Positions 11,078-22,475 of a stretch of DNA of 64,000 nt are shown here, in pieces; the stretch's first letter is position 1, and the number at the start of each line of letters is the position of its first letter. Location: NCBI GenBank assembly GCA_027596195.1, contig JADGJG010000018.1, positions 1-64,000 on the forward strand, read 5' to 3'. The position numbers and the translations under genes were made by a program. The notes under the pieces are model-generated. The model saw only the letters and a program-made list of their open reading frames with translations, had not been told where the DNA came from and ran no database searches. This DNA comes from Podochytrium sp. JEL0797. Its lineage: Eukaryota; Chytridiomycota; Chytridiomycetes; Chytridiales; Chytriomycetaceae.

Positions 11078-11200
11078 AGGGAGAGGAGGAAAGAAAGGAG
11101 AAAGGGCCGAATAAAAGGTGTGTGACAATAAAACAAATGCGGCGCTGTTGAGACAGTTTGATTTTTTTCTTCGACGCCAAACAAACCAACCAAGACAAAA

Positions 11201-14200
11201 ATGGCGCCGCCACCACCACCACCACCACCACCACACACTCCCTCCACGCCCCGCGCACACTCGCAAAGCAGCCGCGCAACGGCAGACAGCCCACACGACC
11301 TCAGCGGCTTCGTGTCGTATCTTTTGGATGGCTCAGGCGCAGAGAACGTCGTCGATTTGCAGCGATTGAGGAGAGAACTAGAAGACGAGTCGAACAAGTC
11401 GCTGTGTGAGTCTTTTCTCTTTATTACGAGTATCGTGCGAGTAGCGAAGAATTAAAAAATAAAACAACAGCACACGACCACCACGACATGACCCAAATCT
11501 CACGCCCAGTTTCGCCTCAACCTTCGGTGAACTAATTACATCTCAATGAATCAACCTAACAACCACCTCAGGTCAAAGCAACGCGTCAAAACAACTCCTC
11601 CTCCGATTTATCCATCTCCGATTCCCGTCTCGACGCGTCAAAAATCACTCATTCCTCAACCCCAAACAAGAATACTACTGTGACCAGGAATTCTCTTCCG
11701 TCTTCGTTTGATCGCAATTATTCAAAACCGACTGCTGCGGTGGATCCTTCGTTGACCATGCCCAGTGACTTCCTCAACTCTTTTCTTTCTGCCAAGAGTC
11801 CTGCTGATTCGAAAAACGAGAAGCAAACTGAAGGTGTGTGGGTCGAATGAGAGATAAAAGGGATCGCAACGCGTATTCGGGTACCTGATAAAAAGCGAAG
11901 CGATGACAAACGCGTCACGTCTCCAATTCGCGACACACATCTAACCAACCGTTCGAACCCAGTACCCCAACAAAACTCCACCAAAACACACGAATCCTAC
12001 GCTTCATACCCCCAAACCACCGCTACTATCACCTCAAAACCGCCGATCCCCACTGCCGTACCCACAGTCTTCACCCAACGCCAGCCCTCCCTCAAAGACT
12101 TTGACGCCTACATGGCCCACCTCGCCCACCAACGCACAAGCACAACCTCATCCCACGTTCCCGCCTCCTACACCTCGAGCGTCTTAGGCGGTGGCCGCCG
12201 GAGTATACCCGAACAACGACTCAGTCTTGGCCCGATGGACCAGCAACTCCCCAACAACGACAACTTGACGAATGCAGCAAACGAGCCTTCCAATATTGCA
12301 GAAGACGAAGTCGACGAATCACTCATGAAAATATACGGCGGATTCGTTGGCTCCAATAACGCGTCGAAATTCACGAATTCTTCTTCTGTGGGTGTTGGTG
12401 GCCGCGTAAGCCTTGGCACCACCGACCCTCGAAACTCTGCATCGCAACAACCCCACACAAATCTTCGAGAATCCGAATCCCATGTCCGCGATTTGATTTC
12501 TGGATACGCCGAGGTTGACACACCCCCACTTCCCCCAAATCACCAACACCAACCCACAAACAAACAGAGCAACCCAACCACTCCCACCACCCACCCATCC
12601 ACCATCCACCACCTCTCCACCCGCCTCACATCCCTTGGCCTCCCGGCCCTCCCCTCCTCCCCGACGCACCAAGACCTCACCCACACACTCACCACTCTCC
12701 TCAACGAACTCTCTTCGCGCACTCGAGACGCACAAACCCTCCAAACGCGTGTGCGAGAGGAAACCCACGCCCGCGAACAACTCGAAACGCGAATCCACGA
12801 ACTCGAACGGACCGACCGCGAGGCTGTGTCAAAGGACTGGAAAATTATTCAAGAGCAGCAGGTATTCTGAGCGCCTGTATTGATATGCCGTGAAAAATCG
12901 TTGACGGGGGCGAAACAGGACGCCTTAGCCTCCACCTCCTCCCAAATCGCAATCCTCCGCTCCGACCTCGTCACCGCCCGTCACGACCTCCAAGACGCTC
13001 AAACTATCCACTCTCACCTCAAACAACGCCTCGCAGAGCAAGAACTCGCAAAGCTCTCTGCCCTCTCAGACCTCGAATCGATAAAACAGAAAGCGGAAAA
13101 GACGCGAAAACAGAATGAGCAAACGTTTTCTCGGATCGCAGAGACGGTGAACCGGTATCGCACGGATGTGAGTAAGAGTGGGGTGGATCGGTTGACGTTG
13201 GAGGTGATTGAGGTGTATGAGTCAAAGTTGGCGGAGTTGCGGAGTGAAGTGGATGAGTTGCGGTACGTTTTGTTTCGAATTGCGAAAATCTTGAGAATTC
13301 GCTAAAACTGACTTTGCGCTTTGCCAGCTCCCTTCACTACAACACCACCCACAATCAAAAAACCTCTGTCGGCGGAATGGCCGGAGACCCCAACCCCCCC
13401 ACATCGCGCATCGTCACCGACTTGGACCAAGAAATCGCGTCCCTCGAATCCCAAACGCACCGCCGCCAGTTCACGCGGCAAGGACCGAATGGCGAATCGT
13501 ACACCGTCACCTTGGATCGCACGAATTTGATTCACGCGCAGAAAGTGTTGGAGGAGCAGATTGAGGTGAACCCTTCATCACACTCAATTAACCCGCAATT
13601 CTCACCAACCACCGAAACAAAACAGAACCTCGAACATCGACTCGATCAAGCACACCAAAAACTCACAGAATCCACGCAACAATCCGAACTCCTGCGTCTC
13701 CAACTCCTTGAAAGCAAACGACCGGGATGGGTCCAACAAGCCCGCACGGATCTCAGTTAAAATATTCCCCTCCCATGCCCTCACCCCCTCTAACCCCACC
13801 ACTTTCACCAGACGCAAGCCTCACCACACGAGAACTTATCCGCCGCGACAAAACATCCTACACCCTCAAACTATACCAAATCGACGCCATGAACCTCTCA
13901 GAATGCCGATCCCTCCTCAAGCAAATCTGCATCCACCTTTCTATCACGGACGTGCCTTCCCTCCTCCCCGGTCTCGAAGCCATTGATAAAACGTTGCGTT
14001 TGTTGCCGCAACTCCAACGATTCATCACGCAAATGCAAGACCTCGTCACCACCCATTACACACACTTATTCGACCCCACCACCCCCACCCCTACAACCGA
14101 CGACTTCCAAACCCGCGTCAAAAAACTCCCCCAAATCCTCGAAACCGTAACCATGTGGGCCACCGAATCCTCCTCCCTGCGCCAGTTCCGCACAACCCTC

Positions 14201-15469
14201 TGCCGAGCCACCGGTATCCGCGAAGGCGAAGGATGCGTCGCGGGTGTAATGGAAGTCCTGAAACGGTGGAAACAGCGCGCCCCAGTGACGGATGGAGACA
14301 ACGTGAGTGAAGAGGTTCTCCAGTTTGTCGAAAAGATGCACGCGGTGGTTGGTGTGAGACAAGGTGTTGGGAGTTTAGACCGCGTAGTGGGGGTATGTGA
14401 GTCTTTGCTCGCTGACGCGAGGAATCCGCGGGAAGGTTCTGCGAAAGACAAACAAGCGGTCGAGTTTGTTGCGAAATTGTATCGCGTGATGGGAGGTGTG
14501 AGGTCTCACCAGGAATGTCTTGACCGCGTGCAGGAGTTGATGGATCGACAAGAGGAACGGGAAGTGGGCGGGAATGATAATGTGGTGGACGCGTTTGTGG
14601 CGTCCATTCACAAAGTGGTGGGCGTGAACCAAAAAGCTGGGAGTTTGGAAGACTGTTTGGAAACAATTCGAGTGTTGGTTGAGAAGGGGAGGAATTCGCC
14701 ACAGGTGAGACAAAAACCCCCTCTCGAAACTTTCTGGTTTTGTGTTGACCGCGTGCTCCCAACAGGCCCAAAAACAAACCAACATGCTCTACACCCACAT
14801 TGTGACGCACTTTATGGAACTATTTGAAATCCAATCTGAATCCGACGTGCTTACGGCCGTGAATGAGTTGTACGTCATGTGGGCGGAGCGGAACGCAGGG
14901 ATCGCGCGGTTACGGTCTTCGTTGCGTAACAGTCGGTCTGTGAATGTGTCAGCGGGGTTGGATACACCTGGGAGGGTGTTGGCCACTGCTGCGGAATTGA
15001 TTGATTCTGTTTTTGGTAACACACGTTATTTTCTCCTGTTTTTATTTCTGACGGTTTCTAATCACATCATGCAGATCAAACAGCGGTTCCACCCCCATCC
15101 CAACCCCCATTCCGATCCAGTCTCACCTCCCAACCCACAAACCCACCACCCCATCAAGACACACTCTTCCGAACGAGCGTCTCCGCCAATCCACACCCAC
15201 AAGAGAACACATCCCTCGACTTTCAACACCATGACTTTGACGAAACTGATCTCCTCGAAGCCGTCAACTCCGCAACACACAACAACACGCAGCGTCGCGA
15301 AGTTCCATTAGATTGGGCCGAAGCGGATCAAGATTCGTCGCAGGAGTATGTGAACCCTCGTGCGAGTCACAGTGGGGGTGGTGGTGGTGGTGGGGCGAAT
15401 CGGTCGTGGGCTGAGATAAGTTCGAGTATTCGGAATTTGACGGCGGGTGTTGGGTCGGGGTTGGTTTGA
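11201..15469 (+). CDS. Large coiled-coil protein, tentatively CEP70-like
   Basis: A long, partly disordered and partly coiled-coil protein. Likely exons are 11201-11405, 11510-11526 (17-nt microexon), 11572-11833, 11963-12861, 12919-13262, 13328-13565, 13626-about 13730, 13757-14704, 14766-15015 and 15075-15469. The N terminus is Pro-rich. Coiled-coil stretches include LETRIHELERTDREAVSKDW and heptads around 12919-13262. A globular helical part begins at LYQIDAMNLSECRSLLKQI and contains internal repeats (EFVAKLYRVMGG, AFVASIHKVVGV, QFVEKMHAVVGV). Centrosomal CEP70-type similarity is from pattern memory only. The reading frame breaks near 13731-13757: either a 26-nt intron or an indel. A basal-body role would suit a zoosporic fungus. 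Confidence 0.6.
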
Positions 15470-15631
15470 TTCTGGAATTGCGATGCTGTTTTTTTTTGGA
15501 TTGATTACACAACCTTCTTGCAGAAAAGAAACTCTGCCGCTTTCACTCTTTTCCATTCTTTGATAAGTATGCGCTTAATGAATGGAAATTGCGCAAAAAG
15601 AATTTGAGTAAGACGACCAAAAAGAAAAGTA

Positions 15632-15703
15632 TAGCATCGGGAGGTTTCGATCCTCCGACCTCTGAGTTATGAGCCCAGCGATCTTCCACTGATCTACGAT
15701 GCT
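15632..15703 (-). tRNA. Initiator tRNA-Met (CAT), copy 2
   Basis: Same 72-nt tRNA sequence as copies 1 and 3, with a T-rich Pol III terminator after the 3' end. The 5' flank also resembles that of copy 1 (a CAATCGA-like block about 20 nt upstream). This indicates that the duplicated unit included upstream sequence. Confidence 0.93.
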
Positions 15704-15860
15704 GTGTATTTTTGTTGCTCGATTGCAGCTTTACAAAGCTTTGAAATCCCCGAACTCATACCAAAGTGAGAAAGGTGTGGTGCTGTCCAATGGAGTTAGC
15801 AAATGCTTCCACCAATATCCAAACTACAATTTTTCTATCCAAACAATTGCAATTCTCCTT

Positions 15861-18643
15861 CTAAATCTTTTCTAAATCATCCGCGGTCGGCGACACCTTC
15901 CCCCTCTTGTCCAACTCCAACGAAATTCCACAAACCGAACGTGCAACCCTTCCAATCCTCACCCTCCTCCCCTCCCTCCACCGCACCCCCAAAAACGCCA
16001 CATACCCCACCAACATCACAGTAACCACACTCCCCACCACAACCTCCCAAGGCTCGACACTCCTCCCCTCCAAATTCAAAGGCCAATCTTTCTCATCCAC
16101 TACCCGATACACAGACAACGCGAGTCCAGTTCCCAACATCGCGTTCCACAGCACCAACACAATCCCATTCACCCAATCATTCCCCATCCCCCTCGTCCCC
16201 CAACTCATATCCCACAAAGTCGCAAGCGCAAGCAGCTTTGCCGGAAACAGCACCGTGATAAAAAACAGAAAATGAAACGGATAATAAAACAACTTCCCCT
16301 CCTTCCCACCCCCCAACATAAACGCAGCAACCGCTTTGACAGTCGCAAACCCAGCAATGATAGTCACAGTCACGAGCTGATCCGTAAACGTCCCAGTGAA
16401 GAGAATAAGCATTTGCCAGTAGAGGAGCAAAAACGGGTATACGAGCTGGAACGTCATTTCATATCCGAACCAGAGAGACTGTTTGTGAAAGGAGGGCATG
16501 GACCAAGCAAATTCGCGGTAAAAAGATTTGCACCACCGTGTTTGCTGCTTGAAAAACGCGAGAACTAAATCGAAAAAAAGGTCGATAAATATCAGCTGGT
16601 TCAATCGGAAGGAAACTCACTCGTTACAGGCGACGCAGTAAAACAAAACGCATCCGGGGTATAAACAACCTTCCATCCCTCATTCAAATACAGATTCGTC
16701 AAATGCCGATCATCCCCATACGTACACCGCGTCTTGAAAAACGTCTGTCCCACCCACCTGTCCATAACCCCAGGAAGCACAGCCGTCCGATACATCCCAA
16801 TCGGCCCACTCACACAAACAACCGCAAAATGAAGACTCTGACACGCGCGTTCGATGTTGAACGCAAAACTGTATCGAACGTCGGAGACGAATGCGACAAA
16901 TGAGTCCCATCGGTTGATGATGCGGCATTCTCCCGCAACGGCACCGACTCGTGGGTTGCGTAGTTCAAAGGAGAGAGCGTTGAGAGCTTCAGGGTCAAAG
17001 ACGGTGTCGGAATCAGTTGTCAGAATCGCTTCGACTTCGGGATCCTGGCTCACCAAAAATAATAAGGAAACGCAGTTGGAAAAGTTCAGTGCTCACATTC
17101 ACCACCATCGACATTGCCGTATACATTGCCTCGCGCTTTCCTCCCCAAGGTTGAGTCACAAACACGTTTGAATACGGATTCCCCTCCGAATTCAACGGAA
17201 CCTTGAGTTTCCGTCGGTTCTCGAGAGTTTCCAACCGGACTACGACCGAGTCTTGCGGAAAGATGCGGAAAAACACGTCAACGAGGTACTCGTCTTCTGA
17301 CCGTTGTCCATCCGCCACGACGATAATGTACTTGTTATTTTCACGTTTCATTTGCTTGAGAGACTCGAGACACGCCTCAAACAGCTCTGGCTCCTCGCGG
17401 TAAACAGCGTTCGAAATGGCCGTAACGGGTGGCTTGAATGAAAGCTTTTCCTTGTTGGCCTTGGCGCGTCGGATCTTGTGAAGAACAACGCACATGATTT
17501 GGAACGAGTAGTGAACCATCGTGAAGACGCCGTAGACACTGCCATAAAAAATTGTAAGATTAAAAATTGAGACACTCACAAGCCGCCAAGAAATTCAACA
17601 ATTCCGACTCACCCCAACGTGTAAACTCCTCTCGAGACCAGCTCCCACCGCATAAAATATCCCACAATCGCTGGAGACAACAGCGCAATGATGACAACAC
17701 CAGTGCCCAACGCTTTGAGCGCATTCAGCAAATTCAGCTTGGAGCAGTTGGCGAGTCCCAGAACAAGTAAAATCGCGAGAAACACGCTAATCGTAACCGC
17801 AACAGGAATCTCCTGCTCCTTATTAAACCCAGCCTCGCTCTCCGTCCCATTCGTTCCATTGTGAGGCTTGTGAGGGTGCAAACAACCCCACGAAACACAC
17901 GTCATTACATCTGCATCCCAAACATTAACCGACTGCACATAAAGCGGTGTCCACAACGGCTCATCGCCCGCCAAATCATCCGCCGACGGAACAACCCCCG
18001 TCCTCGCAGTTCCCTCCAACGCCAAATCAATCGTCACAATAGCACACCCAGAGTCCATATGCGTGGCATTCGCAATATTCGAGTAATCAAACTCATTCAC
18101 AAACTGCTCGTCCAAGTAGAACGCCACGTTCCCAGGACTCCAAACCGCCGTGTAATTGTGAAACTCGCCAATCAAATCATACGTATCGTTAACCATGAAC
18201 GCTCCATGAGGTTGATTGTGGTCCGTTGTATAGAAAACAGACATCTCGCCTGCATTTCCGAAATCGATGCCATACGTCTCGACGAGATCGATTTCAAAGT
18301 ACGTGTCTTGCGTACAGTTGTAGCATTCGAGCCAAATGGCCGGCCACGTGTACATGCCATTGGGCATACGTGCAATGGCCTCAAAACGGCCGTGTTGGAA
18401 GCAGTAGTTGGAGTGGATCCGTCCACTCGTGTAGTTCTTGGAGACCCCACAGCCATCGAGCTCGGCGTATTGAGGAAGAGCAGTGATGGTGAGTCCCTGG
18501 TCGGTCACGCTGACGGTGTTGCTGTTCGCTTGATACAGTTGAGAGTCGTCCAATCGGGCGTTGGTGCAGGTCGTGTTGACCACAGCCCACTGCGTGAGGT
18601 TCAGTGCACTGGCGGGAAACGAGTCGGAGAACACAAGGGACAT
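15861..18643 (-). CDS. GH16 domain fused to hyaluronan-synthase-like GT2
   Basis: Exons in gene order are 18643-17613, 17538-17103, 17044-16621 and 16564-15861; phases agree and give 864 residues. Residues about 5-255 are a GH16 (glucanase/transglycosylase) domain with the catalytic FEIDLVE motif (E117, D119, E122) and many N-glycosylation sequons. Three hydrophobic spans follow (about 281-299, 313-330 and 345-363). Then comes a processive GT2 domain with NAVYREEPELF, GGKREAMYTA, TTDSDTVFDP (DSD about 500-502), YGDDRHLTN and QQTRW (about 637-641). The C-terminal multispan part includes FPAKLLALATLWDMSWGTRG. The GT2 half matches hyaluronan synthases (HAS/Cps1 class) more closely than chitin synthases. 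No signal peptide is visible before the GH16 part. The polymer made and the GH16 substrate are unknown. Confidence 0.85.
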
Positions 18644-18777
18644 AGGGGTCGCTGAGGAAATTAGGCGGAGGCGCAATCAAATTTTGATTAAAAACGAGGA
18701 TCGAAAAATTTGTCGTTCCCCCTTTTGGGTGGCGCCGCACAAGCCGATGACAGCAAAATAAATGCAAAAAAATAAGT

Positions 18778-20144
18778 TCATTTCTTTTGCTTGCAGATAT
18801 ACACCCAATAACACCAACCGGTTGTTTTCGTAGTGTCGATCTCGAGACACTGGTCCACCTCCCACCCATGCCCAACTTCTTGTTCAATCATCTCGATTCG
18901 CCGCTCAGGTTTTCCATGCGACACCAGCACAACAGTGTCCGTGACTTCAGCCAATTGCTGCCAAGCTGCTCGGACAATATCGATTCCGCCACTCAACATT
19001 CCATCAAACGTGCCCTTGTCGAACGCCCAATCGAAAGCCTTGTTGCCACGCGCATCTTTCCTGAACGGAGCCCCCTGCCCCGCGTCATACACGAGAAACT
19101 CCTGCAACCCTTTCCTCTTCTTCCCCCCCTCACCAACAACAGCCGAAACGTGCTCCAACTTGGCCAACGCATGCACACACTCTTTCGAAATGTCAAAGTT
19201 GACCACAACGTCCGCAACTCCTTCCTCCACCATTCCGTCTCCAACGGAGCTTGAGTTTCCACATCCAACATTCAGGACGGTGACAAGGGATTTAGATTTG
19301 GATGGAGTCACCACCGTGTTTTTGAGCAGTGTCGCAAGATTGCTGCTCCAGGGGACGTACCAATCAAACGTCGTGGCTTCTTTGCTGGTTGCGTAGTGGT
19401 GTTCCCAGTAGCCCTCGGTGCTGTAATCCGGCATGACGGTGAGCTTTGATTCAAACAAAACGATTAGACACGAAATCCGTAGAGCAAAACTCTGAGAAAC
19501 TCGAATCGTACCTCTCCCCTCGTGACTAATGTAAATGCCTCCAAAATCTCCTCATCCTCTTCCACCTCCTCTCCCTCACCCCAAGTGGGCCACAAAATCG
19601 TGTAACTTTTCGCCGATCTCGCATCAACAAACACTGCCGCCCCAAACAACGGATTCTCCGCAAAAGGCAACACAGCAGGTGCATACGGATCCACCGTCAC
19701 ACAGCACATCTTCTCTTCACCCCCCTCCGCGTTTTGAACATCAAACTCAAGCGCGACCCGGAACAAGTTTTTGACAACATAGGCCATATCATCCTCCTGC
19801 TCCTCATAAACTCCCAACGCCGCATCCACCATCCCCTTTACGGCCCCCAACAACCCCGAATTCTGCCCCAACACCCGTTCCGCATCCGGAACACCCTCAA
19901 ACACCCATTGATGCGGAAACACGAACACACCCTGCCTCGCAGTCAGGTCACTCGCCGTCACAACTTGTCCATCTTCAGTGACTCCGAAAGCGGGGGTTTC
20001 GGTCGTGGCCGATCCGAGTTGATTGGTTTCGATGCGTTTCCAGATTTCGTCAATCAGGGGGTTCGAAAGACCCAGAGAGTGAAGATGCGGGCCGTTGGCA
20101 GCGTGGAATCCCTCGAGGGACGAGGTGAGTGACTCGTCGTTCAT
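18778..20144 (-). CDS. TTLL12-type N-domain fused to EEF1A-KMT-like methyltransferase
   Basis: Two open frames only 29 bp apart are best read as one gene. Exon 1 is 20144-19512 and exon 2 is 19443-18778. A 68-nt GT..AG intron with a CTAAT branch-like site joins them in frame to give 432 residues. Residues 1-211 resemble the SET-like N-terminal region of TTLL12 (GFHAANGPHLHSLGLSNPL, VFVFPHQWVFEG, YTILWPTWGEGEE). The tubulin-ligase domain is absent. Residues 212-432 are a class I SAM methyltransferase: GYWEHHYATSKEATTFDWY, VLNVGCGNS (motif I) and FDWAFDKGTFDGML, as in METTL13/EEF1AKMT4-type lysine methyltransferases. The alternative is two separate genes starting at ATG 20144 and ATG 19434; their near-overlap argues against this. 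Confidence 0.75.
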
Positions 20145-20307
20145 GATCGCCAGACTTCGAGTAAAAAAAATCAAAAAATCAAATCGACTCCATTACCGTT
20201 GTGTAACGTCGCCAATATGAGTGGTGTGGTATCGTTATCAGAAGAGCAATGTCACATTTTATACATTATACAAAAAGTTACACGATACAAATCCCAAATA
20301 CACCCAA

Positions 20308-20797
20308 TCAGAAGAAACTCGCAGCCTCCTTAGCGACCTGTCCCTCCAACTGCTGTCCCTGCTGCGTACCCATAAACTGTTGAGCCATTCCAGCCAATCC
20401 AGCTTGTCCACCCGCCTGCTGTCCCTGTTGACCGCCCATAGCCTGCTCAGCCATCCCAGCCAATCCTCCTGCGCCTCCTGCATTTCCAGCAGCAGCATTC
20501 CCGCCTCCCTCCTGCTGGTTCAAAGTGTGAATGTACCCCTTGGCAGTGTTGGCAAGCATGCCAGCGTCACCGCTTTTGCCCATAGCTCCAGCAACCATCC
20601 CGGTCACAGAGTCGATTTGTTGGCCACCCGCAGAAGAGTCGAGGTAAGAAACGGCTTGTTTTCCAGCAGAGGAGTTGGTGAACTGTTTGACTTCGATGCG
20701 AGGAGTCAGCGATTTCAGAAGGAGATGTTGAGGGGAATAAAAGCGACTTGCGCAGCAAGCTATACTAGTACATACTTTCGTCTTGGAATCCGTCCAT
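20308..20797 (-). CDS. Small Ala/Gly/Gln-rich protein, paralogue A
   Basis: Exons are 20797-20776 (22 nt, MDGFQDE) and 20690-20308, giving 134 residues. The sequence is rich in Gly, Ala, Gln and Met with repeating LAGMAQQ-type units, and ends QQLEGQVAKEAASFF. Around residues 8-40 it reads KQFTNSSAGKQAVSYLDSS. It is soluble, probably amphipathic or disordered, with no signal peptide. Function is unknown. The paralogue at 24546-24954 has the same 22-nt first exon and the same C-terminal motif, which validates the gene model. It sits head-to-head with an LRR pseudogene, as paralogue B does with an intact LRR gene. Confidence 0.8.
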
Positions 20798-21199
20798 TGC
20801 TTGTTTTGGTGATGTTTTGTGTCTCTCGAAAATGGCAATTTATAGGCCGTTTGGAAACAGATGAATGAACGACCTTCGAAACAGAGACACACAATTTGTG
20901 AATGTGTGATTGCCAATTGCCAAGAAATACGCGTTTCATATGCGCCGATCCTTGATTTGAGATTCAATCAACTCGAGAGAGCACCAATGTTTTTCGTATT
21001 GCAAGGCCGCTCGGGCAATAGCACCCAGACGCGTGTGGGGTTCTCTGGCGAAATGAGTTCACGACCAACATGGTACTGGCTGCTGGTTCAAGGAAGCATG
21101 ACCTCGTGTTTAATCGACGATATATCCCTCTCGTTGGCCACATCATCAGACACTTCGCGTGCCCCTGATGAATTAAAAACATCTGCGATACGCTCGCTT

Positions 21200-21905
21200 C
21201 CCAACGGCCGCCATCCACACGCTGCTTATCATCAACTGCCTCCTCGCTGAATTCCTGTCTCCAAAAGAGCATCTCTTCCTCCTCTCCACCTGAAAGTATG
21301 TTTCGCGCACGAGAGACTCGGCCATCGGGGCACACACCTTCACAATTCCTTCGTCTGTCACCTTGCCGCAGTTCCAAGATGCCCTTTTTCGAATTCTTTC
21401 ATTGATTCGCAACATCAAGTTTATTGTCCAAGATCCTTTTAAACCCGAGATCCCACTATTGCGCGAGATACTTCTCGTCCTTTCGCCTCGTTTGAAGGCG
21501 CTCGAAGCCGAAACCCTTTTGAACTTGAGCCTTCTTTCCCGCTTTGCTGGCCTCGAGGCGCTTACGTTGTGGAATATTGGGGAAGCGGTTCCTTCTCCAA
21601 CCCTGAGTCACTGCGCCAATTGCATCACCTCTCAGCCATCAGGTTCATCAATGTTCGCTGGGAATGGGACTGGATCACACATCTTAAGTCTCTTCGCGAG
21701 TTGTCCTCTTCTCGTTGCCCAATCATATCCATTGCGCCACTTTCTCAGTTTTCAAATTTGTGCTCCAACCATCATTGGGGTGGAGCTTCGAACCGATTGA
21801 ACAAATTCATGTTATTGATTTGGATTGAGAGTGCTGGAAAGGCTTGTTCTGAACAAGACGCGCTTGGCATCGTTCGCCGAAATTTCCGACCACTCTCAAG
21901 GCGCT
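21200..21905 (+). pseudogene. F-box-like/LRR pseudogene 1
   Basis: A degenerate relative of the LRR genes at 23183 and 25253. The F-box-like start is recognisable (AIHTLLIINCLLAEFLSPKEHL). A stop codon follows in LLST*K. Coding sequence then runs as LPQFQDALFRILSLIRNI up to about 21580, shifts by one frame, and continues as SLRQLHHLSAIRFINVRWEW and HLKSLREL. The LRR half is missing. The stop and frameshift indicate loss of function. Confidence 0.8.
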
Positions 21906-22384
21906 GAACATCCACAACAGTAAGACGAAGTCTTTGGATCTTTTGATGAAACAGGAAGAGGGGGAAAACTGTTGTTTATTGGAATAATACTGATCCTCGC
22001 AATGCGCCAAACCTCCTCCCTTTTATACGCGTGTTCCTTCCGATTGATTATTTCGAGCGATTGAACTTAAACAGTGTGAGTTGTGATATGATTGCAAATG
22101 GTGCTGCGTCTCATAGGTGGATTTCAAGGTTGATTTGATGTGATAGAGAATCGGTGGCAGCCTCGCGTGTTGCTGAGTCGCGGTGGTGAGTGATGGGGTT
22201 CTTACACTTTGGTTCACTTGACCGAGCTCATCACCAGCTACAAACAGTTCGTTTCCATTGCAAGATTGGAAAAGCTACCCCAGGTCCTCATATTTCGGAC
22301 CGCCTCGCATTCTAGACTCAAGAGCCGCAAAACTGAAAAGTTGTGGATCCGAGAAGCAGCAAGAGTCTTTAGTCCACGGGTGCG

Positions 22385-22475
22385 GCATCGGTACGGCCAC
22401 CGTGTTAGTATTTCCACCGCCTAAATACCCGTACGCCTCACCTGCGACTCCATTCACAGTCTTCACACCACTGGT
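22385..22475 (-). pseudogene. Fragment of the SUR7-like gene C terminus
   Basis: About 80 bp on the minus strand encode TVNGVAGEAYGYLGGGNTNT. This matches the TVNGVAGGVYGYLGGGKTNA segment of the gene at 27844-29448, and the nucleotide sequence is also clearly related. The surrounding frame carries no other matching part, so this is an isolated duplicated piece within the LRR block. Confidence 0.65.

Noticed and set aside
11000..11397. Minus-strand poly-Trp/poly-Val/poly-Gly frames
   Set aside because: Shadows of the poly-Pro start of the coiled-coil gene.
17861..18655. 264-codon plus-strand frame opposite the GH16 domain
   Set aside because: The minus strand gives a clear GH16 with catalytic motif; the plus frame is Arg/Val-biased shadow sequence.
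18677..18781. Signal-peptide-like frame MNLFFCIYFAVIGLCGA as first exon of the GH16-GT2 gene
   Set aside because: No GT donor in the needed phase joins it to the GH16 exon, and it overlaps the stop codon of the upstream gene. Kept only as a question.
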